From positions 1 through 39,539 of the forward strand of contig NYZE01000116.1 of the NCBI GenBank assembly GCA_002685965.1: 39,539 nucleotides of DNA, given 5' to 3'. The DNA is from Planctomycetota bacterium (GTDB lineage Bacteria > Planctomycetota > UBA1135 > GCA-002748355). Shown piece after piece: positions 25,919 through 34,312 of this stretch (positions are counted from its first letter, which is position 1; every line of letters starts with the position of its first letter). Position numbers and translations under genes: made by a program. The notes under the pieces were generated by a model, which made no database searches, was not told the DNA's origin, and saw only the letters and a list, made by a program, of their open reading frames with translations.

Positions 25919-26928
25919 ACCGCGTGTTCGTCGTTTGCAGTCTTGGTGTGCTTGCAGCGTTCGCGCCGGCGCAACAGGACAAGCAGCGCAAGTCCGTCAA
26001 ACCCGCTGCGATCGAGGCGGCGCGTCAGCTCACGCCACGCTTCTCCCCGGACAAGTTCGCGGCCTGGCTGAAGAAGCAGAACGCCTCCCCCAAGGTTATT
26101 GCGGCGTTCCGCAGTGAGTGGAAGGCGGGGCCTGACGGGCGCATCACCGATCGCGCGTTGCGTGCGGTCGCGGCACCCTACCGGGTGGCCATGGAACTGT
26201 GCGACGAAGCCAAGCCGAGGGGCGCGCTCGAGTTGGCCAAGGTTCTGGCCGGCAAGCCGGACCCGATCCTCCGCGCGCACGCGCGCTACTTCCTGGCGCG
26301 GACTGTGCTCGACGAGGATGACCCGGAGGGTGCGGTCGACCTGCTCAAGGACTTCATCCGCCACGATCGCGGCCACACCTACCTCGATGGCGAAGCTGCG
26401 TTCTACCTCGGCTTCAGCCTGTCGCTGGTACCTATCGTCGATGAGGCGATCCTCAACCTGGATATCTTCCTCAAGCTCTATGCGGATGCGCCCGAGCGCT
26501 ATCGCGCCAACGCGTCGCAGTTACTGCAGGACCTACGCGCCCAGTGGCAGAGTCCTTTGCACGGCATCGCCGACGACATGAAGCAGTGCGAACGTCGTCT
26601 ACGCAAGGACCACAAGGGCGACCAGGTCGAGACCAAGCAGTTGAGTATCGTCGAGAAGATCGCGGTCTTGATCGAGGAGATGGAGAAGCAGCAGCAGTCC
26701 GGTGGTTCGCCGAGCGGCAACACCGTGCCCAACGGTCCGGCCAACAAATCGTCGTTGCCGGGCGGAGAAGGGCGCGTCGGCAACCTGCACGGATCACGCG
26801 GCGTCAAGGACCGCTGGGGCAACATGAAGGATGCCGACCGCGAGAAGATCCTCAGCGAACTGCAAACGAAGCTTCCCGAGCGCTTCCGCGTGCTGCTCGA
26901 GAAGTACTACGAGCGGGTCAACAAGTGA
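25915..26928 (+). CDS. Secreted TPR-like repeat protein
   Basis: A 337-residue protein starting in an ATGA overlap with the coiled-coil gene. The signal peptide (MNRVFVVCSLGVLAAFAPA) is cut before QQD. The middle (about residues 85-205) has paired helices of TPR or Sel1-like type: HARYFLARTVLDEDDPEGAV, then YLDGEAAFYLGFSLSLVPIV and ILNLDIFLKLYADAPERYR. A Gly/Asn/Ser/Pro-rich linker (about 260-300) leads to a short basic helical end (REKILSELQTKLPERFRVLL, ending YYERVNK). No catalytic motif is visible. It is likely a periplasmic adaptor for the envelope assembly encoded around it. The stop overlaps the next start (GTGA). Confidence 0.68.
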   Translation: MNRVFVVCSLGVLAAFAPAQQDKQRKSVKPAAIEAARQLTPRFSPDKFAAWLKKQNASPKVIAAFRSEWKAGPDGRITDRALRAVAAPYRVAMELCDEAKPRGALELAKVLAGKPDPILRAHARYFLARTVLDEDDPEGAVDLLKDFIRHDRGHTYLDGEAAFYLGFSLSLVPIVDEAILNLDIFLKLYADAPERYRANASQLLQDLRAQWQSPLHGIADDMKQCERRLRKDHKGDQVETKQLSIVEKIAVLIEEMEKQQQSGGSPSGNTVPNGPANKSSLPGGEGRVGNLHGSRGVKDRWGNMKDADREKILSELQTKLPERFRVLLEKYYERVNK

Positions 26929-28145
26929 GGAGGCGGAGCAAGGCTCCACTCCCTTCCCTCGTTGCTCTCGTCCTGACGGCTGCGGTCGATGCGCAGGCTC
27001 CCCTTCGCGTCACCCCCGTTCGCGGGTCGGCGACGGTGCTCGATGCCGGCTGGGAGGTGGCGGAGGGCCGCGTTCGTGGCACGTCGGGCGGGGCCCGCTT
27101 CTCGCTCTCGCTGCGCAGGGCCTGGTTGCTCGAGCCCGTGATGGCAGCGCCACCCAAGTCTTCGGTCGCGGCCGGCTGGTTCATGCTGCGCGGCGGCTCC
27201 CGAATCGAGGGGCGACCGGTCGGAGGCGATGCCAAGGTGGTGCACTTCCGTTTGGCGAGCAACCACGTCGTCAAGGTCCCATGGGCGCATCTGGCGGGGT
27301 TCCGGCTCCGCGCTCGGCCGAGCAACCCTGCGGTGGAGCAGGGCTTCGAGGGGCTGCTGGTGACTCCGCCCGTCGATCAGGACCAACTGTTCGTGCTCGA
27401 TGCGAAGAAACGGCTTCGCCGTTTTCCGTGCCGCGTCGAGGGCTTCGAGGGCGAGTTCGTGCGTGCTGTGCTCGCCGGGGAGAGTCGGCTCGTTTCGTTC
27501 GCTCGGCTGCATGCGATCGTATTCGCGGAGACGAGCGGACTCGCGGCGCAGCCGGCGCCCGGTCTCGTGTGGTCCGAGGTGCAGTTGCACGACGGCCGAT
27601 TGCTGCGCGGCACGCTGGAGACGGTCGATCGCAGAGTCGTAACGCTGCGCATGTTCGAGAAGTTCTCGATGCGGGTGCCGTTGCGCTCGGTGCGCACGAT
27701 CGAGATCCGGTCCAAGGGTCTGCTGTATTTGTCCACGATCCAGTCGGTCAAGGAGTCGCGGGTTCCGTCGCTCGGACGCTCGTGGCCGGTGCTCAGGGAT
27801 CGTGGCCTTGGCGACCAGCCACTCAGTATTGGTAAGCGCGTCTATCGCAGGGGCTTCCTCGTCGTTCCCCAGGTGGCTCTCGAGTTCACGCTACCGCGGG
27901 CCTATGCCCTGCTCGTTGGCGAGGTCGGGATGCCCCGGGCTCGAATCGGTTCCGCGACGCTACGCGTCGTCGTGGATGGCAAGTTGGTTGGCGAACCGAT
28001 CGCGCTGGTCGCGAACGGTAAGCCGATACCGCTTTCGGTGCCGATCGCCGGCGCCAAGAGGATTGCGGTCGAGGTCTTGTGCACCGACGATCTGGACGCG
28101 GGCGGGCGCGTCGTTCTCGGCGACCTTCGGGTCGTCGTCGATTGA
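26925..28145 (+). CDS. Secreted protein with SH3/LSM-like units and NPCBM-type domain
   Basis: About 406 residues from GTG 26925, inside a GTGA overlap with the previous stop. The longer open frame back to 26544 overlaps the neighbour and is not credible. The signal peptide (LPSLVALVLTAAVDA) is cut before QAP. Two strand-rich units follow (GSRIEGRPVGGDAKVVHFRL; LHDGRLLRGTLETVDRRVVT), of the type also seen in the minus-strand propeller protein at 10544. The C-terminal 130 residues resemble an NPCBM/NEW2 carbohydrate-binding domain: SIGKRVYRRGFLVVPQVALE then a strand with ATLRVVVDGK. Binding of a glycan at the cell surface is a family-level inference. The next gene starts 21 bases later. Confidence 0.65.
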   Translation: MRRRSKAPLPSLVALVLTAAVDAQAPLRVTPVRGSATVLDAGWEVAEGRVRGTSGGARFSLSLRRAWLLEPVMAAPPKSSVAAGWFMLRGGSRIEGRPVGGDAKVVHFRLASNHVVKVPWAHLAGFRLRARPSNPAVEQGFEGLLVTPPVDQDQLFVLDAKKRLRRFPCRVEGFEGEFVRAVLAGESRLVSFARLHAIVFAETSGLAAQPAPGLVWSEVQLHDGRLLRGTLETVDRRVVTLRMFEKFSMRVPLRSVRTIEIRSKGLLYLSTIQSVKESRVPSLGRSWPVLRDRGLGDQPLSIGKRVYRRGFLVVPQVALEFTLPRAYALLVGEVGMPRARIGSATLRVVVDGKLVGEPIALVANGKPIPLSVPIAGAKRIAVEVLCTDDLDAGGRVVLGDLRVVVD

Positions 28146-28166
28146 ACTCTTCTGTGAAAGCCGGTC

Positions 28167-30947
28167 ATGGCCATGTTGCCACTCATCGTCCTTTTGCTGT
28201 TTGTCGGGAGCCTCGGCCCTGACGATGAGGCGCTCGCCAAGCTACGGGCCTACGAGCGCTCGCGCCGCGCGCTGATCACCAAGCTGGCGCCGGCCGTCTG
28301 TGCCGTGATGTCGCTCAAGCGTCCTGGGGGTGGATCAGGCGTGATCTTCTCGCCGAACGGCTGGCTCCTGACCAACTATCACGTGACCGGCAAGAACAAG
28401 GTCATGAAGATCGGTCTTCCCGACGGGAGAATGTACCTCGCGGATGTGATCGGCATCGACCCGGGCGGCGACATCGCGGTGTGCGCCCTGCGTGGCAAGG
28501 GCAACCAACCCGACGGCACGTGGCCGTTCGTGCAACTGGGTCATTCCGACAAGCTGAGGATTGGTGGTCTCACTTACGCGATGGGCAATCCGTTCCTGCT
28601 CGCGTCCGACTTCAAGCCGACGGTGACGATCGGCATCGTCTCGGGGATCCACCGCTATCAAGCCGGCACCGGACCGAACAAGCGCGTGTTGTCGTATCCC
28701 GACTGCGTCCAAGTCGATGCCCCGATCAACCCGGGCAACTCGGGTGGACCGCTGTTCGACGAGAACGGCCTGCTGGTTGGCATCAATGGGCGCATCACGA
28801 TTCGCGATCGCGGCCGCGTAAACACTGGAGTCGGCTTCGCCGTCAGCATCGCCCAGATCAAGAACTTCTTGCCCGGTCTGCTCGCCGGTCGACACACCGA
28901 GCACGGCACTCTCGACGGCAACGTGTGGAAGGCGCCCGACCCGAACACCGGGCGAGGCGAGGTGGTCCACCTGCAGAGTTGCCTTGCGGATTCGATTCTC
29001 GCCAAGGCCGGCCTGAAGCTCGGTGACCTGGTGACTCACTTCAACGGCCTGCGCCTGGACTGGGCAAACCAACTCGCGCGCGAAGTAGGCATCTTGCCGG
29101 CCGGCTACGAGGTGACGCTCGGCTACCGCCGCTACGAGGAGCAGACGCGCAGCTACCTGCCGGAGAAGACGGTGCGGCTGAAGCTCGCGCGGATCGACAC
29201 CGGTTCCAAGTCCGACGCGGCGCCGAACGTGCCCGACTGGCGCGAACGCCCGGACTTTGCCAAGCTGCGCGCCGCCGCCAAGAAGAAGGCCGCCACCAAG
29301 AAGAAGGCGGGCGCGAAGAAGAGCGGAGAGCCAGGGAAGAAGTCCAAGCGGCCAGAGAAACGCGATCTCGACCGCGAGGAGCATCTGTTCCGCTACATGG
29401 ACGGGCTCATGGCCAGTTTTCGCCACAAGCTAGCCAAGTCCCTGTCCGGCGTTGCTCCTGGCAAGCGTACGGTTTCTGCGAAGCGAACCTCTACCGATGG
29501 CAAGACCAGTTCCGTCGTTTGGTCGGTCGACGGCGCCGAGTTCGTGTGGAAGGACGCGGACGTCGAGCGGTCACTGTCGAAGGCCGAGGCCGGGTCCGAC
29601 GTGCGTTCGACGCTGAAGCGTGAGCTCGACTTGAACCCGCTCCTGAGCCCGAGCGGCCTCCCCGACCTGCTGAAAGACGCTTACCTCGAAGGAGGTGTGT
29701 TCATCGGCAGTCGTGTGGGCTACGTGTGCGCTTTGCGTGGTCCCGGCAAGCGCGCGGTGTTCCTCGATCGTGATGGCTACTTCCCCATTGGCTACCGATT
29801 CCGCAGCTTCCTCGACGAGGGGATTCGCGAAGTGCGCTTCGTCGACTTCGAGCGGATCGATGGCCGCATGTTTGTGAAACGCGCCGAGGTGCGTATCAAC
29901 GACACGCCGCGTGCGGTGCTCGAGTTTGTGCCGGCCGACGGCCGGGTTGGCTTCGTTTCGACAGAAGTCCGGAACCTCCGCATGCCCGACGCCGAGGTCG
30001 AGAAGCGAATCACGCCGCTCATGAAATCGGTAGTCAAGGTGCACGGCGCTAGTGGCTTGAAGGGGGTTCCGAGTTATGGCACCGGCCTCATCGTGTCGGC
30101 CGAGGGGCACGTGCTGACGTGGAAGCACGTGAGCTTGCTCAAGGAGCGGTGTCGGATTGTGTTCGAGGACGGCGGCGTGCATGACTACGTGCGCCATCGC
30201 GAGTATCCGAAGCTCGGGATCACGATCCTGCGACCGGTCCACGAGCTTCCCAAGAACGCGCCGATTCGGCCGCTGGAGTTGCCGAGTGACCGGAAGACCT
30301 ATGCGCCGGGCACGGCCGTGCTGTCGATCGGGAATGCGTTCAAGCTGGCCGAGTTCACCGAGCCCCTCTCGGTGACCTTCGGCGTCGTGGTCAGCACCGT
30401 GCGCTCGGACCTGCGGCTTAACCTGCGTCATTTTCCGTTCAAGGGTGACGTCTTGATCGTCGATGCGCCCTCCAATCCGGGCACGCACGGCGGCGGCTTG
30501 TTCACGCTGGACGGCAAGCTGATCGGTTTGCTGACTCCGCTCGTCGAATCGCGCGAAACCAACAGTCAGCTGTCGCTCGCTGTGCCGTCGCACGAACTCG
30601 CGGCGGCGGTAGCCCAGGCGACCGGTCGCAAGAGGGAGGCGATCGACATTGCCGCCGCGCGCGACGAGGATCGTCGCCGCGTCTACACCGGCATCAAGCT
30701 GTTTGACACCGGGCGACGTCGCTCGCCGCCGGCCTACATCGATCGTGTGATGCCCCGTTCCCCGGCCGCACGTGCACAGCTGCGTTCGGATGACCTGGTC
30801 GTGCGCATCGACGAGTTTCCGATTCGCACGTGCGAGGACCTGTCGCGCGCCCTGTCGGAGTTCTCTCCGGGCGACACTGTCGACGTGACGTTCAAGCGTG
30901 GCTCGTCCGTGAGCAAAGTGAAGATGAAGCTGGAGGCGGTGCGATGA
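28167..30947 (+). CDS. Tandem HtrA/Deg-like protein: active protease, PDZ, inactive protease-like domain, PDZ
   Basis: A 926-residue secreted protein (signal MAMLPLIVLLLFVGSLG). The first trypsin-like domain has a complete triad: His72 in LLTNYHVTG, Asp102 in GGDIAVCAL, Ser192 in INPGNSGGPLFD. A PDZ domain follows (about 265-340), then a Lys/Ala-rich linker (about 368-395), then about 200 unrecognised, strand-rich residues. The second trypsin-like domain (about 622-850) keeps a His (His654, VLTWKHVS), but the Asp position is Gly684 (LGITIL) and the Ser position is His774 (NPGTHGGGLF), so it should be inactive. A second PDZ ends the chain (RSDDLVVRIDEFPI). Such proteins degrade or refold exported proteins; the dead domain may bind substrate or regulate. 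The stop overlaps the next gene by ATGA. Confidence 0.88.
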   Translation: MAMLPLIVLLLFVGSLGPDDEALAKLRAYERSRRALITKLAPAVCAVMSLKRPGGGSGVIFSPNGWLLTNYHVTGKNKVMKIGLPDGRMYLADVIGIDPGGDIAVCALRGKGNQPDGTWPFVQLGHSDKLRIGGLTYAMGNPFLLASDFKPTVTIGIVSGIHRYQAGTGPNKRVLSYPDCVQVDAPINPGNSGGPLFDENGLLVGINGRITIRDRGRVNTGVGFAVSIAQIKNFLPGLLAGRHTEHGTLDGNVWKAPDPNTGRGEVVHLQSCLADSILAKAGLKLGDLVTHFNGLRLDWANQLAREVGILPAGYEVTLGYRRYEEQTRSYLPEKTVRLKLARIDTGSKSDAAPNVPDWRERPDFAKLRAAAKKKAATKKKAGAKKSGEPGKKSKRPEKRDLDREEHLFRYMDGLMASFRHKLAKSLSGVAPGKRTVSAKRTSTDGKTSSVVWSVDGAEFVWKDADVERSLSKAEAGSDVRSTLKRELDLNPLLSPSGLPDLLKDAYLEGGVFIGSRVGYVCALRGPGKRAVFLDRDGYFPIGYRFRSFLDEGIREVRFVDFERIDGRMFVKRAEVRINDTPRAVLEFVPADGRVGFVSTEVRNLRMPDAEVEKRITPLMKSVVKVHGASGLKGVPSYGTGLIVSAEGHVLTWKHVSLLKERCRIVFEDGGVHDYVRHREYPKLGITILRPVHELPKNAPIRPLELPSDRKTYAPGTAVLSIGNAFKLAEFTEPLSVTFGVVVSTVRSDLRLNLRHFPFKGDVLIVDAPSNPGTHGGGLFTLDGKLIGLLTPLVESRETNSQLSLAVPSHELAAAVAQATGRKREAIDIAAARDEDRRRVYTGIKLFDTGRRRSPPAYIDRVMPRSPAARAQLRSDDLVVRIDEFPIRTCEDLSRALSEFSPGDTVDVTFKRGSSVSKVKMKLEAVR

Positions 30948-32047
30948 GAACATTGTTCGCAGCCCTGGTTGTTGCCGCTCCCCTCGCAGCTCAGCAGAAG
31001 AAGGTGCCCGAACTTTGGTTGCTCGACGAGGTCGTGCAGCAGGCGATCACCAAGGTCGGTCCGGCGGTCGTGACCATCGAGACCTTTGGTGGTTTTCGCA
31101 AGCAGCTCGGTAACACGCGCCCGCGACCGAAGCCGGATGAGGGTGACGAGGGCGACGACAACAAGAAGAAGTCGCTCGGCCCGATCGTCATGCCCGGCTT
31201 CCTCCAGGCGCAAGGTCCTGGCACTGGTCTCATCATCGGCGCAGAGGGTTGGGTCGTGACCAGCAGCTTCGTGCTCAACTACGATCCGCAGACCATCCTC
31301 GTGACGTTGCAGGACGGCCGTCGCTTCACGGCCGAAGTGCGGGGTGAAGACCGCTCGCGTGGACTCGCGATGCTCAAGGTGAAGGCCGAGGAGCTGCCTG
31401 TTGCCGAGATCCTCCCGGCCCAGTCGATCGAGGTCGGCCAGTGGGTCTTCGCGCTGGCGCGCACGTTTGGCGCGAAGCGTCCGACGGTGCACGTCGGCGT
31501 GGTTTCGGCTCTGCGGCGCATCTCCGGGCGCGCACTCCAGTGCGACGCCAATACCTCGCCCGCTAACTATGGCGGTCCCTTGATCGACATCGAGGGCCGG
31601 GTCATGGGCATCGTCTCACCGCTGTCACCAAAGGGCGCGCTGGCGGGCGCCGATTGGTACGACTCCGGCATCGGCTTCGCCGTGACGCTGGGCGACATCC
31701 CCGAGATCCTCGAGGGGATGAAGGCCGGCGAGGTGTACCGGAAGGGCTTCCTCGGGGTCAGCATGGACCAGGCCCATCTCGGCCCCGGTGCCAAGATCAT
31801 GTCGATCACCAAACGCAGTCCGGCGCAGCATGCCAACTTCCGCAAGGGTGACATGGTGATCAAAGTTGATGGTGTCGCTGTGAAACACTCGATGCACCTG
31901 CAAGACCTCATTGGTGGCCACGTTGCCGGTGCCTGGGTCACGGTTGTCGTCAAGAGGAAGAACGGTGACGAGGTCGAGGTGCTGGTACAGCTCGATTCAC
32001 CGCCGCCCCCGAAACCGCCGCCACCGAAACCGCCGCCACCGCGTTAG
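30944..32047 (+). CDS. HtrA-like pseudoprotease with PDZ domain
   Basis: A 367-residue secreted protein (MRTLFAALVVAAPLAA, cut before QQK) starting in an ATGA overlap behind GGAGG. It has the HtrA layout, trypsin-like domain then PDZ, but all three catalytic positions are changed: the TNAHV box is TSSFV (His replaced by Phe109), the DLAVLKV box is GLAMLKV (Asp replaced by Gly140), and NPGNSGGPL is SPANYGGPL (Ser replaced by Tyr209). Fold-defining residues around these are kept, which argues for selection for a non-proteolytic role. The PDZ domain (about 285-350; FRKGDMVIKVDGVAV) looks intact. The C-terminal tail is PPPPKPPPPKPPPPR, a possible wall- or protein-binding tail. A variable acidic/basic insert (about 60-78) interrupts the first barrel. 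It is the last gene of the operon. Confidence 0.87.
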   Translation: MRTLFAALVVAAPLAAQQKKVPELWLLDEVVQQAITKVGPAVVTIETFGGFRKQLGNTRPRPKPDEGDEGDDNKKKSLGPIVMPGFLQAQGPGTGLIIGAEGWVVTSSFVLNYDPQTILVTLQDGRRFTAEVRGEDRSRGLAMLKVKAEELPVAEILPAQSIEVGQWVFALARTFGAKRPTVHVGVVSALRRISGRALQCDANTSPANYGGPLIDIEGRVMGIVSPLSPKGALAGADWYDSGIGFAVTLGDIPEILEGMKAGEVYRKGFLGVSMDQAHLGPGAKIMSITKRSPAQHANFRKGDMVIKVDGVAVKHSMHLQDLIGGHVAGAWVTVVVKRKNGDEVEVLVQLDSPPPPKPPPPKPPPPR

Positions 32048-32057
32048 CAGGTGGACG

Positions 32058-32597
32058 CTACGTTCTCTGTTGCCACTCGACGTCGGCCACGCCGGCGCTC
32101 GCGTTGAGCTGTCGGGCTAGCGCGAACAACAGATCGCTGAGTCGGTTCAGGTAGACGAGGATTCCGGGCGGGAACGCGTGTGCCTCGTGCGCCTGCCAGC
32201 AGGCGCGCTCGGCGCGGCGGCAAACCGCCCGCGCGACATGACACACCGCGGCTTCGTGGCAACCACCGGGGAGGATGAAGCTCTTGAGCTTCGGTAGCGC
32301 GTCCATGAGTGCATCGATCCAGGTCTCGAGGTCTTGGGTGCGAGAGCTGAGGAACGCTTCAGTTGCTGTTGCCCCCGGAGTCGCGAGGTCGGCGCCGATG
32401 TCGAAGAGATCGTGCTGGATCCGGCCGATCTCGGCGCTCGTCGCCTCGTCCACGCTGCCCGCACGAAGCCAGCCGAGGACGCTGTTGAGCTCGTCAATTT
32501 CGCCGTAACCCGCGACTCTGACGTCGTGCTTCTTGACGCGCGTGCCGTCGAACAGCCCTGTCTCGCCGCTGTCACCGGTCTTAGTGTAGATACGCAT
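32058..32597 (-). CDS. Cob(I)alamin adenosyltransferase, PduO type
   Basis: About 179 residues from ATG 32597; a longer frame to 32636 lacks family sequence. The enzyme transfers the adenosyl group of ATP to cob(I)alamin to make coenzyme B12, in the cytoplasm. PduO/MMAB motifs are present in order: RIYTKTGDSGETGLFDGTRV with the ATP-binding TKTGDxGxT, VAGYGEIDELNSVLGW, SFILPGGCHEAAVCHVARAV, CRRAER, and YLNRLSDLLFALARQLN. Length is normal. It is convergent with the HtrA-like operon (10-base gap) and divergent from the Kelch gene; no B12-dependent enzyme or B12 riboswitch was seen nearby. The gene name pduO or cobO type cannot be settled from the window. Confidence 0.93.
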   Translation of the reverse strand: MRIYTKTGDSGETGLFDGTRVKKHDVRVAGYGEIDELNSVLGWLRAGSVDEATSAEIGRIQHDLFDIGADLATPGATATEAFLSSRTQDLETWIDALMDALPKLKSFILPGGCHEAAVCHVARAVCRRAERACWQAHEAHAFPPGILVYLNRLSDLLFALARQLNASAGVADVEWQQRT

Positions 32598-32646
32598 GTC
32601 GTGAGCGAGCCTACCCAAGGTGCCCTCTGGTATCATCCCTGCACGA

Positions 32647-32680
32647 CCCCTCTAGGAGCCCCCCCCCTCTAGGAGCCCCC
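32647..32680 (+). repeat. Perfect 17-base tandem duplication carrying two ribosome-site copies
   Basis: The unit CCCCTCTAGGAGCCCCC occurs twice without a gap (32647-32663 and 32664-32680). Each copy contains AGGAG. The second (32671-32675) stands 9 bases before ATG 32685 of the Kelch gene and is the likely working ribosome site; the first is a spare copy 17 bases upstream. Confidence 0.9.
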
Positions 32681-32684
32681 ACCC

Positions 32685-34217
32685 ATGCGTATCCCAGCCG
32701 CCTTCGCCCTCCTCGCTGGCTCGCTCGTTGCCCAGACCGCGCGCCCAACCATCACGCCGTGCTCTGGAGGCATTGGCACCAAGATCGACTACCGGATCGA
32801 CAGCGGTCTGCCGAGCCGGCCGTTCCTGCCTTACTTGCTGTTCTACTCGTTGAAGCGCGGCAACTTCCCGATGGCTGCTGTCGACCCGAAAGACACGCGC
32901 AGCCTCGGCGTCGGCTTCGACCTGTTGTTCATGCTGATGGTGGGAGCTTTCGATTCGAAGGGCCAGTCGCAGTTATCGTTGCCGATCCCGAACGATCCGG
33001 GCTTTGCTGGCCTATCGATGCTCAACCAGGTTCTGACCTTCCCCGGCAATCCGACGGTGTTCGGTCCGATGTCGGAGGTGTCGGTCGTACCGTTCGAAGT
33101 CCCTGGAGCTTGGCGGTTCTACAGGCTCAACACGATGCTGAACGAGCGCGCGTGGCTGGGGTCCCTGCCGCTCTCTGACAGCAGGATTCTGTTGACCGGT
33201 GGTGGTCGCGGTGCCTTGCTCGCTCTGCAAGCGTTCAAGTCGACGTCCATCTACGACCCGGCGACGCGCAACTTCACGCCCGGGCCAGACCTGACTTCCG
33301 AACGTGGGCTACACACGACCGCCCCGTTGCAGGACGGGCGCTTCATCCTCGCTGGTGGCGTCAACGCCACCAACGATCCGCAGAAGACCTGCGACTTCTA
33401 TGTCCCGAAGACGAACAAGTTCGTCGTCGGGCCAGCGATGGCCTCAGAGCGCACGTTGCACACGTCGACGTTACTAAAGGACGGAAGGATCCTCGTTTGT
33501 GGTGGCCTGAACAGTATGAACGGCGGCATCGCCGCTCTCGGAAGCGCGCTGAACACAACCGAGATCTTCGATCCAAAGACGTCGATCTGGTCGCCTGGGC
33601 CGAAAATGAGCGAGCCCAAGGCGGCGCACACCGCGCATAGGCTGCAAGACGGTAGTGTGCTGATCGTCGGCGGGATCACGTATCGCACGATCATCATCAT
33701 CAAGGTCCCGTCGTTCACCTACCGTGCTGAGGTCTACGACCCGACCACCAACAAGATCACGCAGGTCACAGCCATGAAATTCGATCGCGGTGGCCACTCG
33801 GGCGCCGTGATGGCGGACGGCCGTGTGATCATCGTTGGTGGCGCCGGCAACATGCTCAACGGCGGCACCCCACGTAATGAGGTCGAGATCTACAGCCCCA
33901 CGACCAACACGTGGAAGACCCTTGCCCCGATGAACAGCAAGAGGGCGATGTTTGGTTCCGGACTTCTGCTGAAGGACGGACGGTTCCTCGTTGCCGGCGG
34001 GGCGACGGGGCTGCTGTCGTCCCTGGTGCCGATCCCGATGAAGCAGTGCGAGATCTACGATCCCACGCTGAACAAGTGGACCAACCTGGCGCCCATGGCC
34101 CAGGCGCGCGCCACGCACATCCTGACTCAGCTGCCGTCCTGCGCGGTGGTCTCGATCGGTGGCGGTAGTACCCCCGTGGTCGGCAATCTGAAAGACCACG
34201 AGATTCTCTATCAGTAG
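32685..34217 (+). CDS. Secreted Kelch-repeat protein with N-terminal lectin-like domain
   Basis: A 510-residue protein with signal peptide MRIPAAFALLAGSLVA, cut before QTA. Residues of about 20-145 form a beta-rich domain (SLGVGFDLLFMLMVGAFDSK, LSLPIPNDPGFAGL) that resembles the C-terminal domain of the next gene's product. From about residue 165, Kelch blades repeat the pattern ILLTGG, YDPATRNFTPGP, SERGLHTT, LQDGRFILAGG; at least six such units are visible, enough for a closed propeller. Kelch propellers bind proteins or glycans; no enzyme is implied (galactose-oxidase Cys/Tyr residues are not evident). It is preceded by a duplicated ribosome-site repeat and followed by a hairpin. Confidence 0.83.
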   Translation: MRIPAAFALLAGSLVAQTARPTITPCSGGIGTKIDYRIDSGLPSRPFLPYLLFYSLKRGNFPMAAVDPKDTRSLGVGFDLLFMLMVGAFDSKGQSQLSLPIPNDPGFAGLSMLNQVLTFPGNPTVFGPMSEVSVVPFEVPGAWRFYRLNTMLNERAWLGSLPLSDSRILLTGGGRGALLALQAFKSTSIYDPATRNFTPGPDLTSERGLHTTAPLQDGRFILAGGVNATNDPQKTCDFYVPKTNKFVVGPAMASERTLHTSTLLKDGRILVCGGLNSMNGGIAALGSALNTTEIFDPKTSIWSPGPKMSEPKAAHTAHRLQDGSVLIVGGITYRTIIIIKVPSFTYRAEVYDPTTNKITQVTAMKFDRGGHSGAVMADGRVIIVGGAGNMLNGGTPRNEVEIYSPTTNTWKTLAPMNSKRAMFGSGLLLKDGRFLVAGGATGLLSSLVPIPMKQCEIYDPTLNKWTNLAPMAQARATHILTQLPSCAVVSIGGGSTPVVGNLKDHEILYQ

Positions 34218-34226
34218 CCGCTGCCG

Positions 34227-34254
34227 CCGGGGGTTTGGCGTTGCCTGCCCCCGG
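34227..34254 (+). terminator. Strong GC hairpin after the Kelch gene
   Basis: CCGGGGG (34227-34233) pairs perfectly with CCCCCGG (34248-34254), with a smaller GGC/GCC stem inside the loop. It starts 10 bases after the Kelch stop and about 60 before the next start. There is no T-run, so it may be a terminator that needs help or a leader structure of the next gene. Confidence 0.45.
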
Positions 34255-34312
34255 ACGGGGTACTATTGGGTGAGTTCCCGGTCCGCTGCGGTACCCGAAG
34301 GAGACCTCTGAG

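Noticed and set aside
26544-26924. N-terminal extension of the NPCBM-type protein
   Set aside because: It overlaps the upstream TPR-like gene in another frame, and the signal peptide begins at GTG 26925.
29571-30953. Long minus-strand open frame opposite the tandem HtrA gene
   Set aside because: No recognisable domains; fully covered by the plus-strand protein with clear protease and PDZ motifs.
32040-32066. Hairpin between the convergent HtrA-like and PduO genes
   Set aside because: Only a 4-bp stem (TAGC/GCTA) with a bulge; too weak to call a terminator.
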